From: Halodesulfovibrio aestuarii
Lineage (GTDB): Bacteria > Desulfobacterota > Desulfovibrionia > Desulfovibrionales > Desulfovibrionaceae
Direction: 5' to 3' (one strand)
DNA: 64,000 nt
Assembly: GCF_050571805.1 (NCBI RefSeq)
Contig: NZ_CP192219.1
Part shown: positions 50,807 to 63,335 of the stretch, in pieces
Numbering within the stretch: the first letter of the stretch is position 1
How the letters are laid out: each line of letters starts with the position of its first letter
The notes under the pieces: generated by a model
Database searches by the model: none
The model's input: only the letters and a program-made list of their open reading frames with translations
What the model was told of the DNA's origin: nothing
Position numbers and translations under genes: made by a program

Positions 50807-52030
50807 ATGTCTACAGCAGTGAACAACGAAGTTTCAGCGGCGGGTTTTTTTGGTGAATACGGCGGACAGTACGTTCCGGAACCATTAAAGCCTGTCCTTG
50901 CAGAGCTTGAAGCAGCTTTCGAAAAATACCGCAACGATCCTGAGTTCATCAAAGAGTATCATTACTATTTGACTCAGTTCTCAGGTCGCGAAACTCCCCT
51001 CTACCTTTGTTCCAATCTTACAGAAAGACTTGGTGGCGCAAAAATCTACCTTAAACGGGAAGATTTGAACCACCTTGGTGCACATAAAGTTAACAACACC
51101 ATCGGGCAGATTTTACTTGCAAAGCGTATGGGCAAAAAACGCATCATCGCTGAAACCGGTGCTGGTCAGCATGGCGTCGCAACAGCTGCAACGGCTGCTC
51201 TCATGGGTATGGAATGTACCATTTTTATGGGTGAAGTTGATATTGAACGTCAGAAGCTCAACGTATTCCGTATGCAGATGATGGGCGCAAAAGTTGTCGC
51301 TGCAACCAGCGGTCAGAGAACGCTGAAAGAAGCAGTTGATGAAGCGTTGGCAGAACTGGTTCAATCTTCAGAAGACACTTTCTACCTTCTTGGGTCAGCA
51401 GTAGGTCCACATCCGTACCCGACAATCGTCCGCGAATTTCAGCATATCATCAGTAAAGAGGCAAAGCGTCAGATTCTTGAGCAGGAAGGTCGTTTGCCGG
51501 ATTGCTGTCTCGCCTGTGTTGGTGGCGGTTCAAACGCAATCGGTATGTTTGCAGATTTTATTGAAGAAGAAGGCGTACGTCTTATTGGTGTAGAACCGGC
51601 AGGTCGTGGTCTTAAGTATGGTGAGCATGCAGCATCCTTGAGCCTCGGCGAGCCGGGTATAATGCATGGGTTCAATTCTTACATGCTTAAAGATGAAAAT
51701 GGCGAAGCTGCTGAAGTTTACTCAATATCTGCTGGTCTTGATTACCCGAGTGTAGGGCCAGAGCACGCATTTCTTAAAGATGCTGGTCGTGCAGAATATG
51801 CGTATATCAGTGATAAAGAAGCAATGGATGCATTCTTTGCACTCTCCCGTACCGAAGGTATTATTCCTGCAATCGAATCTTCCCATGCCCTTGCACACGC
51901 AATGAAGATTGCACCGCAGATGGATAAGGATCAGATTCTTATAGTATGCCTTTCTGGTCGTGGTGACAAAGACGTTGCTCAGATCGAAGAAATGGTTTCT
52001 GCTGGTGACATCACGATTCCTGAGTTGTAA
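50807..52030 (+). CDS. trpB: Tryptophan synthase beta chain
   Basis: A 407-residue PLP enzyme that makes tryptophan from indole and serine. The phosphopyridoxyl lysine is in HLGAHKVNNTIGQ (about 94), the entry sequence AGFFGEYGGQYVPE, GAGQHGVATA, GSAVGPHPYPT and the phosphate loop CVGGGSNAIG are all conserved, so it is the TrpB1 type that normally pairs with TrpA. No trpA or other trp gene is adjacent: downstream are a terminator and the rRNA operon. TAAGGAGA precedes the ATG. It is controlled by the trp attenuator. Confidence 0.96.
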   Translation: MSTAVNNEVSAAGFFGEYGGQYVPEPLKPVLAELEAAFEKYRNDPEFIKEYHYYLTQFSGRETPLYLCSNLTERLGGAKIYLKREDLNHLGAHKVNNTIGQILLAKRMGKKRIIAETGAGQHGVATAATAALMGMECTIFMGEVDIERQKLNVFRMQMMGAKVVAATSGQRTLKEAVDEALAELVQSSEDTFYLLGSAVGPHPYPTIVREFQHIISKEAKRQILEQEGRLPDCCLACVGGGSNAIGMFADFIEEEGVRLIGVEPAGRGLKYGEHAASLSLGEPGIMHGFNSYMLKDENGEAAEVYSISAGLDYPSVGPEHAFLKDAGRAEYAYISDKEAMDAFFALSRTEGIIPAIESSHALAHAMKIAPQMDKDQILIVCLSGRGDKDVAQIEEMVSAGDITIPEL

Positions 52031-52046
52031 TAAGCAACAAAATTAC

Positions 52047-52087
52047 AGGAAAAGCGGGATGTCGACTAAGGCATTCCGCTTTTTCTT
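52047..52087 (+). terminator. Terminator after trpB
   Basis: AAAAGCGG-ATG pairs with CAT-CCGCTTTTT around a 10-base loop and is followed by CTTATT. Confidence 0.8.
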
Positions 52088-52202
52088 ATTGCAAAGGGAA
52101 AATGTTGAAAAAGTATTATGAGTGTAATTTTGTAAAATCAGTATGTTACCATGTAGTCTGATGATTGTTTAGAAAAAGCATTAAAAAAATATTAAAAACA
52201 TG

Positions 52203-52231
52203 TTGACGGAGAGGGCAGGTTTGCATAGAAC
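52203..52231 (+). promoter_or_regulatory. Candidate rRNA promoter P1
   Basis: TTGACG at 52203-52208, 17-base spacer, TAGAAC at 52226-52231; AT-rich upstream DNA (52170-52200) could act as an UP element. Confidence 0.55.
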
Positions 52232-52345
52232 GTCTCTCGCTGCAACGGAGCAGCCCAAACGGGTCGCACCAAAACAGCTTGTTCATTTTCAATTAACGAC
52301 GCAAAAACGAAAGACAACTTCTTCGAAAGTAATTCAAAAAAGAGG

Positions 52346-52374
52346 TTGACTCCTGAAGTAAGATAAGGCAAAAC
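52346..52374 (+). promoter_or_regulatory. Possible rRNA promoter P2
   Basis: TTGACT at 52346-52351, with an A-rich upstream tract. A convincing -10 box is not seen at normal spacing (CAAAAC at 17 bases). Confidence 0.35.
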
Positions 52375-52420
52375 GCTTTTCGCACTTCAGAAGACAACTG
52401 GTCTTTTGTCGTCGCTTTGA

Positions 52421-52452
52421 AACTCTTTGACAATTAAATAGCGAATCGGATT
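52421..52452 (+). other. Left half of the 16S rRNA processing stem, with boxA-like site
   Basis: 52421-52452 is complementary to 54067-54097, except for one bulged A at 52430, giving about 31 base pairs that would bracket 16S in the primary transcript (RNase III-type substrate). ACTCTTTGACAATTAA at 52422-52437 resembles the boxA antitermination site. Confidence 0.85.
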
Positions 52453-52513
52453 GATTTAGAGATCAGCTAGCGTTGTTCGTTGCTAAGGCAACGGGCAATT
52501 CAATACAGAATTA

Positions 52514-54058
<1,545 letters not shown>

Positions 54059-54066
54059 AAGAAAAA

Positions 54067-54097
54067 AATCCGATTCGCTATTTAATTGCAAAGAGTT
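54067..54097 (+). other. Right half of the 16S rRNA processing stem
   Basis: Complementary to 52421-52452 as described there; lies directly after the 16S 3' end. Confidence 0.85.
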
Positions 54098-54122
54098 TTG
54101 CGTTGATCAACTTTTGATCACC

Positions 54123-54133
54123 TGCTCTTTACA
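54123..54133 (+). promoter_or_regulatory. boxA-like antitermination site in the 16S-tRNA spacer
   Basis: TGCTCTTTACA closely matches the E. coli rrn boxA (TGCTCTTTAACA). A second similar site, TGTTCTTTGACAA, lies at 54334-54346 ahead of 23S. Confidence 0.65.
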
Positions 54134-54145
54134 TATGTAGGCAAC

Positions 54146-54222
<77 letters not shown>

Positions 54223-54239
54223 CCTTACACTACCCAAGT

Positions 54240-54315
54240 GGGGGCGTAGCTCAGCTGGGAGAGCACCTGCCTTGCACGCAGGGGGTCAACGGTTCAATCC
54301 CGTTCGCCTCCACCA
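54240..54315 (+). tRNA. tRNA-Ala (anticodon TGC)
   Basis: Acceptor GGGGGCG/CGCCTCC (one G-U pair), D-loop AGCTCAGCTGGGAGAGC, anticodon loop CTTGCAC, T-loop GTTCAATCC, encoded CCA. 76 bases, 17 bases after tRNA-Ile. Confidence 0.97.
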
Positions 54316-54446
54316 TTTGGTGGAAACAGCATATGTTCTTTGACAAGTAAATTTTTGGTAGTCGTCATTACTCAAGAGTGAGTAGTGGTTGCAATCCAAG
54401 TATTATACTTGGCTGAAACCTCAGGGTTTCTGCTCTTTTACAATCG

Positions 54447-54477
54447 ATAGGGACGGAAAAGAATGTCCGTAGAAAAA

Positions 54478-54481
<4 letters not shown>
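54447..54481 (+). other. Left half of the 23S rRNA processing stem
   Basis: GTAGAAAAATAAG (54469-54481) is exactly complementary to 57402-57414, and ATAGGGA-GGAAAAGAATG (54447-54465, one extra C) to 57422-57439. Confidence 0.85.
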
Positions 54482-57401
<2,920 letters not shown>

Positions 57402-57407
<6 letters not shown>

Positions 57408-57439
57408 TTTCTACACTAAATCATTCTTTTCCTCCCTAT
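57402..57439 (+). other. Right half of the 23S rRNA processing stem
   Basis: Complementary to 54447-54481, overlapping the last bases of 23S. Confidence 0.8.
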
Positions 57440-57530
57440 TAGATTAATATTTCAGGGTTCGTCCTTTGACGTGGCAGCAAGGTAAATATTGCTCGCCTTT
57501 CCAAAGAACAGACTAACCCGCCATATTTTT

Positions 57531-57644
57531 CTTGGTGGCCATGGAGGTTGGGGTACACCCGATCCCATTCCGAACTCGGAAGTTAAGCCGACCATCGCCG
57601 ATGATACTGCAGGGGAGCCTGTGGGAAAGTAGGTCGCTGCCAAG
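57531..57644 (+). rRNA. 5S ribosomal RNA
   Basis: Terminal stem CTTGGTGGC/GCTGCCAAG, with CCCGATCCCATTCCGAACTC and GAAGTTAAGCC conserved. About 114 bases. Confidence 0.95.
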
Positions 57645-57654
57645 ATTTATTTCT

Positions 57655-57690
57655 AGACCGCGTTTCAAACGAAACGCGGTCTTTTTTTTT
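57655..57690 (+). terminator. Terminator of the rRNA operon
   Basis: GACCGCGTTTC pairs perfectly with GAAACGCGGTC around an AAAC loop and is followed by nine T. Confidence 0.95.
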
Positions 57691-57960
57691 GTCTGATAGA
57701 GAGCTATGAAGTGCTTTTCCTTCTTTTAAGTGGATAAGAGCGTGCTGTACCTGTTCCCTGCAAGCATTGATTGTGTGGTATGCCAACTTGTATGCTAATC
57801 TATCAGATCAGGAAGTTGGTAGATAATAGGGACAGGGGGGAGAAGTTTTTTGCTTCCTGAATACAACTGAGTGGTTGAGGAGGCGCCCACAAGCAGTCCA
57901 ATCTCGTATAACTATTTGTCCACGTTTTGATGATTCTGAAGGCTTGCAAATGGGAGGAGA
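57691..57960. other. Intergenic region after the rRNA operon
   Basis: No gene or structured element recognised. Minus-strand frames here are short, lack ribosome binding sites and overlap the rRNA terminator. Confidence 0.6.
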
Positions 57961-58983
57961 TTATGAGGCTAGGATATAGTCTTTTCCAAGCTTATATCCT
58001 TTAGTGTGCATAAATTCTTCGAGTTGATCGTTAGCATCATGTCCAGCTAGATAGGCGATAGCAAAACAAGTTTCTTGTTCCAGTATTTCTCTGCCTACTA
58101 CCCGTTTTCCGTTTACGATGTTACCAATTTTATTAGGATCGACATCAATCCATCCTGTAATGACAATACCGTATTGCTCTAATATCAGCGCTCGTTGTCG
58201 GCTGGTTTTTCCGGCACCAATTACGTATATTCGTCTGGTAGGTGATACGTTTTTGTGGAGCCAGTCAGCAAGGTAGGGTGATTTCATTTTGTAGAAATTA
58301 TCTACCATGCACTGCTCGCCTGTTCGGGAAAGTCTGTCAGGAGGGTCGTTCCATACGAGTAGTGTGGTTGGAAGTTTGGCAGCTTTGACTCCAAAGGACA
58401 TCCAGCGAAGCCATAGCTCGTAATCTTCCGGTAAGTTACCTGTTTTGTATCCTCCAAAACGATCAACAAGCTTGGTTCTGTACATGGTACTGGGATGCGC
58501 AAACGGTGCTTCCTGAAAACGCCGTAGTCTGATTTCTTCAGGGGTCAGGAGAGTGTTGGTCCAGTCTACATAGCGTGCATATCCACCTGCTGTTTCCCTG
58601 TTCCCCCCAAATTTTACACAGGTTCCTAAAATACCTATTTCCGGGTGTCCATGCATGTAGGTAGCTTGCTGTGCTAATCGTTCCGGCATGGAATAGTCAT
58701 CAGCGTCCATGCGTGCAATGAGTGGCGCACGAACTTTGGACAAACCAGCGTTTGCAGCAGTGGCTACTCCCGAGTGGGGAATGGTGAAACCGCGAACTCG
58801 CTCATCCTGCGCAACATATCCTTTAACGATCTTAAGAGTACAATCAGTAGAACCGTCATCTACAAGAATCAGTTCAAAGTCGGTGAATGATTGGGCAAGA
58901 ATACTGTCCACAGCAGTTGGAAGCGTTGCTGCGCCATTAAATACGGGGAGTACGACAGATACGGTGGGATGTGGTATATTCAT
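57961..58983 (-). CDS. Family 2 glycosyltransferase with a C-terminal nucleotide-binding-like extension
   Basis: A 340-residue GT-A enzyme. The N-terminal strand VSVVLPVFNGAATL, the donor-binding ILVDDGSTD (about 36-44), and MDADDYSMPERL (DxD motif, about 92-103) are canonical for GT2. The acceptor side includes LPEDYELWLRW (ED motif). From about residue 250, RRIYVIGAGKTSRQRALIL reads like a Rossmann-type dinucleotide loop, and GWIDVDPNKIG follows, so a second fold of unknown role is attached. The start at 58983 (MNIPHPTVSV) lies two bases from the minus-strand terminator after the DUF47 gene; a start at 59022 would read through that stem. Probably envelope polysaccharide synthesis; donor and acceptor unknown. 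Confidence 0.85.
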   Translation of the reverse strand: MNIPHPTVSVVLPVFNGAATLPTAVDSILAQSFTDFELILVDDGSTDCTLKIVKGYVAQDERVRGFTIPHSGVATAANAGLSKVRAPLIARMDADDYSMPERLAQQATYMHGHPEIGILGTCVKFGGNRETAGGYARYVDWTNTLLTPEEIRLRRFQEAPFAHPSTMYRTKLVDRFGGYKTGNLPEDYELWLRWMSFGVKAAKLPTTLLVWNDPPDRLSRTGEQCMVDNFYKMKSPYLADWLHKNVSPTRRIYVIGAGKTSRQRALILEQYGIVITGWIDVDPNKIGNIVNGKRVVGREILEQETCFAIAYLAGHDANDQLEEFMHTKGYKLGKDYILAS

Positions 58984-58984
58984 G

Positions 58985-59025
58985 GAATAAAAAATGCCTG
59001 CGATGTTGAGCATCGCAGGCATTTT
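58985..59025 (-). terminator. Terminator after the DUF47/PiT genes
   Basis: AAAATGCCTGCGATG pairs with CATCGCAGGCATTTT around a 5-base loop; on the minus strand TTTTTTATT follows. It ends just upstream of the glycosyltransferase ATG. Confidence 0.93.
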
Positions 59026-59028
59026 GCT

Positions 59029-59706
59029 TTATCGAACAATCATAGCGCGCAGCATGTCGCTGCAATTTTCCGCGTTGTGACTCATGTCGAAGAGGCTGTC
59101 TACAAACTTCATGAGCTGATAGACTTCCTTAAATTCACGATCAAGGTTGTATAGTTCCGCCATAAGATTTTGTTTCATACGGAATACTTCGCGTTGCTGT
59201 GCGCGAATATCTCGGAAGTGTTCTTTTGTTTCTTGCCGGCTTACAGTGACAGTACCCTGAACAAGGTCAATTGTTGCTTCAAGAGCGCTCTTTAATAGTT
59301 CAACGGTCTTAGTCACTTCGTACAGGTAATCAAGAAGAAGCTTCTGCATGTCTTCTTTAATAGCAAGACGGTGCATACCAAGCCAGTTCAATGCTTCCTG
59401 ACCGGAGTCGAGAATGTTATCCTGACTGCGGGTATAGTTGATGAACAGAGTCTTATCCACTGGCATAAACAGGCCGTGTGGAAGGTGGTTGCGGATGTTA
59501 CGTTTAATTTTATCCGCATGGTATTCAGCTTCATCTACTTCCTGTTGCAGGGAATAGAATTCTCTGCAGGCGCCACCGGTGATATAGCACTCCATGGACT
59601 CGTGAATAAATCCCATACCTTTTTCAATTTGCCCGTAGTGCTCGAGCAGTCCGCTCATCGGGGTGCGGTCGGATAACATTCCAAAAAATGGAACGCGAAA
59701 TTTCAT
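59029..59706 (-). CDS. DUF47/PhoU-like phosphate transport accessory protein
   Basis: A 225-residue all-helical protein of the TIGR00153/DUF47 group (COG1392), PhoU-related, encoded with PiT phosphate transporters. Typical features are FGMLSDRTPMSGLLEHY at the N-terminus, DEAEYHADKIKRNIRNHLP (metal-binding E/D positions) and DNILDSGQEAL. These proteins modulate PiT transport activity. It follows the pit gene by 37 bases on the same strand and is followed by a strong terminator. Confidence 0.88.
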   Translation of the reverse strand: MKFRVPFFGMLSDRTPMSGLLEHYGQIEKGMGFIHESMECYITGGACREFYSLQQEVDEAEYHADKIKRNIRNHLPHGLFMPVDKTLFINYTRSQDNILDSGQEALNWLGMHRLAIKEDMQKLLLDYLYEVTKTVELLKSALEATIDLVQGTVTVSRQETKEHFRDIRAQQREVFRMKQNLMAELYNLDREFKEVYQLMKFVDSLFDMSHNAENCSDMLRAMIVR

Positions 59707-59743
59707 TGCAGTTTCCTCCTAAGAACCTACCGGTGAAAAATGT

Positions 59744-60979
59744 TTAAAGAATCGTCCATCGAAGCAACTGGAAAATAATAATACTGCTCAGTGCTGCAAT
59801 AGGCACTGTCAGAATCCAGTAGAGAACGATTTTAAATAAAATTTGGAAGTTAACAGTACCAAAACCTCGTGCTACACCAACACCTACGATTGACCCAACT
59901 GAGGCGTGTGTTGTGGAAACTGGCATGCCGAGGTTGGAAGCAATAAGTACAGTAGTTGCTGCACCAAAATCAACAGCAAAGCCACGAGTGTTGTTTAGTG
60001 TGGTGATTTTGCTGCCAACGGTTTCCATTACTTTGTGCCCAAGAAGAGCGATACCAAGAGTGATACCCACCCCCCCGACAACTAGAAGCCAGAGAGGAAC
60101 CTCAGCACTGCTGAGCAGAGCGTGGTCGCGGGCAATCATGTAGATAGCAGCCACCGGTCCGATAGCGTTCGCAACATCGTTGGCACCCTGAGAAATTGCA
60201 ACGTAACAGGAGGTGCCAATTTGCATTTTCCGGAACAGTTCTTCAACTGCTTCAGACTCTTCATCCAGCTCTGGAATAAGTTTATTCACAAACAATCTTG
60301 CAATGCACCAGAACACTGCGGTTACAAGTGGAGCAAGGTAAGAAGCATCCCACCATGTAAGGTGCAGGTTTTTACCGAATGGTGTCTTAAACAGGAAGGA
60401 TAAGAACACTAAAGTAAATGTAAGTGCAATCCAGAATGGAGCCCACTTACGTGCGTGCATAAGCATCTGGCTTCGAAACAGGATGCGCTTGCGGATTGAT
60501 GAGAATATGAATCCTGCGATTGCAGCACCAAACAGTGGTGAAATAATCCAGGATAGAACAACGAAGCCCAGTTTGCCCCAGTTAACCACTTCAGGCCCGC
60601 CGACAACAAATCCAAAGCCGAGAATAGACCCGACAATAGAGTGTGTCGAAGAAACAGGAAGTGCAGTGAGAGTTGCAACAAGAACCCAGAGTCCGGCAGA
60701 CAGTAGTGCTGCAAACATGCCGATCATAAGAACCTTAGGATCGGTAATCATTTCTGGGTTAATAATCCCCTTTGAAATTGTCTTGGTAACCTGAGCACCA
60801 AGAAAAACTGCGCCAGCAAAGTTGAGAACACCCGCAATAAGCACAGCTTGCTTAACCGTGATGGCTTTAGCACCAACAGCAGACGCCATTGAGTTTGCAA
60901 CGTCGTTTGCACCAAGGTTAAACGCCATCATGAAACCGGCTAATACAGCCAGCACAAGGAAAACAGTATATATATCCAT
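59744..60979 (-). CDS. pit: PiT-family inorganic phosphate transporter
   Basis: A 411-residue polytopic membrane protein for low-affinity, ion-coupled phosphate uptake. The inverted repeat signature appears twice: LGANDVANSMASAVGAKAIT near residue 23 and SQGANDVANAIGPVAAIYM near 263. The other conserved pairs LPVSSTHSIVGSILGFG and MPVSTTHASVGSIVGVG are present. About ten membrane helices with a central cytoplasmic loop. It precedes the DUF47 gene in a two-gene unit and is divergent from the PhoR-like kinase, with a candidate Pho box between them. Confidence 0.93.
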   Translation of the reverse strand: MDIYTVFLVLAVLAGFMMAFNLGANDVANSMASAVGAKAITVKQAVLIAGVLNFAGAVFLGAQVTKTISKGIINPEMITDPKVLMIGMFAALLSAGLWVLVATLTALPVSSTHSIVGSILGFGFVVGGPEVVNWGKLGFVVLSWIISPLFGAAIAGFIFSSIRKRILFRSQMLMHARKWAPFWIALTFTLVFLSFLFKTPFGKNLHLTWWDASYLAPLVTAVFWCIARLFVNKLIPELDEESEAVEELFRKMQIGTSCYVAISQGANDVANAIGPVAAIYMIARDHALLSSAEVPLWLLVVGGVGITLGIALLGHKVMETVGSKITTLNNTRGFAVDFGAATTVLIASNLGMPVSTTHASVGSIVGVGVARGFGTVNFQILFKIVLYWILTVPIAALSSIIIFQLLRWTIL

Positions 60980-61090
60980 ACTTTGGAGATTCCGATTGTT
61001 TTGTTTTCTTTTCGCAGCAAGTTTATACTTCTTAGCAAGCTGAAAAAGGCAACACTATTGTCAAAATCAATTCCGCACCGTACTGTCGCG

Positions 61091-61119
61091 ATGTAACATA
61101 ACAGTCATACAATTGCCAC
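61091..61119 (+). promoter_or_regulatory. Candidate Pho box between pit and the PhoR-like kinase
   Basis: Three 7-base units repeat at 11-base intervals: ATGTAAC (61091), CAGTCAT (61102) and TTGCCAC (61113). The centre unit matches the PhoB half-site CTGTCAT at 6 of 7 bases and the others at 4 of 7. They lie 20-50 bases before the kinase ATG. Confidence 0.45.
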
Positions 61120-61141
61120 AAAGTAGCGGATATTAAATACC

Positions 61142-62938
61142 ATGAACAACTATTCCATCCGTAACAGACTCTTAACGGGAATGTTCCTGCTGCTAATGGT
61201 CGCACTCATTCCTCCTTTCTATTATTTTGACTCATCATTACGTACAGATATCCTGCGTGATGCCAAAAGTAGAGCTGTTACCTATTTGAACACAGTCGCC
61301 TGGACGACGCATGAAAATCGTTTTTCCAACATACATGAATTTGATGCTTGGTTAAAGGATCTATCGCGCTATTTAAATGTCCGTGTCACATATATTGCCG
61401 AAGGGCAGGTTGTGGCAGACACCAGTGTCCCCTATGCAAAGCTAACCCAGCTTCCTTCCCATGCAGACAGGCCGGAAGTTCTTACAGCTCTCGAAGGGAA
61501 AACCGGCGTTGAAGTCCGGTACTCAACAACAATCCACAAAGATTTGATTTATGCTGCGCAGGCCAAGCAGGCTCATGGAGTTATTCCAGCTGGTATTTTG
61601 CGTGTTGCTATTCCGGCCTCTTCAGCGAGCGAGCGTTTGAACAGGCTTGAGGCGGGAATGATATGGGTCTTTATCTTTACCACTTTCGGTACAGTGTTGT
61701 TTGGATTCCTTGTAACAAGGCCGTTTCTTATTTCTATCCGCAGGTTGGCCAGTACCGCCCAATCTATCGGGCTAGGTCAGTATCAGCGTCGAATCCGCAC
61801 GTATCCGGGTACAGAATTTGAGCCGCTAGTTACCGCCATCAACGATATGGCTCAAAATATTGAAATGCATCTGCGGATGGTTGTTGACCAAAAGAAACGG
61901 CTTGAAGCTGTGTTTGACGGTATGACTGAAGGCGTTATGGTATTGGATGAACGTGGTAGAATTCATTCTTGCAATACCGCATTAATCAATATGTTGAACT
62001 GCTTGGATGGCTGTGAAGGCAGAACTGTCATAGAAGCGACAATGCAACCTGATTTGCAACAGGCGGTAGATGATATTCTGGGCTCTCCTCTTCCAAAGAA
62101 TGCCAGTCTTGTTCTTGAACTTCCGGATTCTGTGTATCTTGCTGTGAACCTTGTTCCGTTCCGTGATAGACAGGAAGCACGGAAAATGGTGCTGGTATTC
62201 CATGATGTGAGTGAGCGTGAGCAGTTGGAGAGGGTTCGCCGTGATTTTGTGGCGAACGTTTCCCACGAGCTTAAGACACCGCTTACCAGTATAAAAGGAT
62301 ATGCTGAGACACTTATAGATGCGCCGGATACTCCGCATTCTACAGCGGTGAAATTTTTAAATACGATTCTGCGCAATGCTGACCACATGACAAAAATGGT
62401 AAATTCTTTACTTGTGCTTGCTCGCTCACAGCATCACAAAGACAGTAGTCAGCTTGCCGCCATTGATGGAGATGCCGTGGTCGAACAGACCGTGCGGGAT
62501 ATGATGCCGGCAGCTCTTGAGAAGAATATTGTGCTTCAGTATAATGCTGAGAAAAAAGATGTTCGTGTTATTGCAGACTTAGATGGTCTTTCAGAAGTTC
62601 TGCGTAACCTTATAGATAATGCCATCAAGTACAGTCCACGGGATTCAACCGTATCTGTTGGCTTGCATTTACGCGATGGGCTTGCATCCTTTAGTGTGCG
62701 TGATGAAGGATCTGGTATTCCTGTGGAGAGTCAGAGTAGAATTTTTGAAAGATTCTACAGGCTTGAAAATGAAGAGTCTCCTGTCGTCAAGGATGGTAGT
62801 GCCGGGCTGGGGCTTGCTATTTGTCGCAGGATTATTCGATCATACGGTGGTGATATTTGGGTGGAATCTCCTATTCATTCTGACACAAATACTGGCGCTG
62901 CATTTATTTTTACGTTGAAGAAGGCTCTTCAAAGCTAA
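61142..62938 (+). CDS. phoR: PhoR-like membrane sensor histidine kinase
   Basis: A 598-residue kinase. A transmembrane helix (about 12-30), a periplasmic sensor region and a second helix (about 178-198) are followed by a HAMP domain, a PAS domain (about 245-350, FDGMTEGVMVLDERGRI), HisKA with VANVSHELKTPLTSIKGYAE (His near 375) and HATPase with NLIDNAIKYSPRDS, RDEGSGIP and GLGLAICRRI. The SHELKTPLTSIKGY form and PAS placement are those of PhoR/WalK-type kinases. Location beside the phosphate transporter supports a PhoR role; a PhoB gene is not in the window, so the symbol is tentative. Confidence 0.8.
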   Translation: MNNYSIRNRLLTGMFLLLMVALIPPFYYFDSSLRTDILRDAKSRAVTYLNTVAWTTHENRFSNIHEFDAWLKDLSRYLNVRVTYIAEGQVVADTSVPYAKLTQLPSHADRPEVLTALEGKTGVEVRYSTTIHKDLIYAAQAKQAHGVIPAGILRVAIPASSASERLNRLEAGMIWVFIFTTFGTVLFGFLVTRPFLISIRRLASTAQSIGLGQYQRRIRTYPGTEFEPLVTAINDMAQNIEMHLRMVVDQKKRLEAVFDGMTEGVMVLDERGRIHSCNTALINMLNCLDGCEGRTVIEATMQPDLQQAVDDILGSPLPKNASLVLELPDSVYLAVNLVPFRDRQEARKMVLVFHDVSEREQLERVRRDFVANVSHELKTPLTSIKGYAETLIDAPDTPHSTAVKFLNTILRNADHMTKMVNSLLVLARSQHHKDSSQLAAIDGDAVVEQTVRDMMPAALEKNIVLQYNAEKKDVRVIADLDGLSEVLRNLIDNAIKYSPRDSTVSVGLHLRDGLASFSVRDEGSGIPVESQSRIFERFYRLENEESPVVKDGSAGLGLAICRRIIRSYGGDIWVESPIHSDTNTGAAFIFTLKKALQS

Positions 62939-62969
62939 CAGCCTATTATAGAATACAAAATCCGATCAG

Positions 62970-62999
62970 CGCCGAGTCAATATGACTTGGCGTTTTCTT
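62970..62999 (+). terminator. Terminator after the PhoR-like kinase
   Basis: CGCCGAGTCA pairs with TGACTTGGCG (one G-U pair) around a 3-base loop, then TTTTCTTT. Confidence 0.88.
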
Positions 63000-63335
63000 T
63001 AATAATAAAGGGAAAAAGCAAAAGTGTTGCCAGATGTGGATCAAGTGCATAAAAGAGGGCAGCGCAAACAAGTGGTGTCGTGCTCTTATTTTTGTAGGTG
63101 CGGGGCGGTTCTTTTGTAGGTAGTTACGTTCAGCTAGGTTGTTGGCATGTATATAGCTGAGCATACGAATTTCAATGTGCGTAATCGACTGGTTTTGCAA
63201 AATTGTTCATTTCGAGGTTGCGAGCGAAGCCACTTTCTGCTAGCCAAGATAGTTGTGGGTTATTGGGGAAAGCAAATGATTTCAGAATGTCATTTGCGCA
63301 TATTGCTTATCTGTCTTGCTAGAAGGAAGAACAAA
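63000..63335 (+). other. Upstream region of the ABC binding-protein gene
   Basis: About 340 bases without a recognisable gene. No known riboswitch motif was found by eye. Bases just before 63336 carry AGAAGGAAG as ribosome binding site. Confidence 0.5.

Larger units (their letters stand above)
52031..52513 (+). other. rRNA operon upstream region
   Basis: Between trpB and 16S: the trpB terminator, two promoter-like sites (52203 and 52346), and the 16S leader with a boxA-like site and the left half of the processing stem. No protein gene. Confidence 0.75.

Noticed and set aside
63000..63335. Riboswitch before the ABC binding-protein gene
   Set aside because: No glycine, lysine or other known aptamer core could be recognised by eye.
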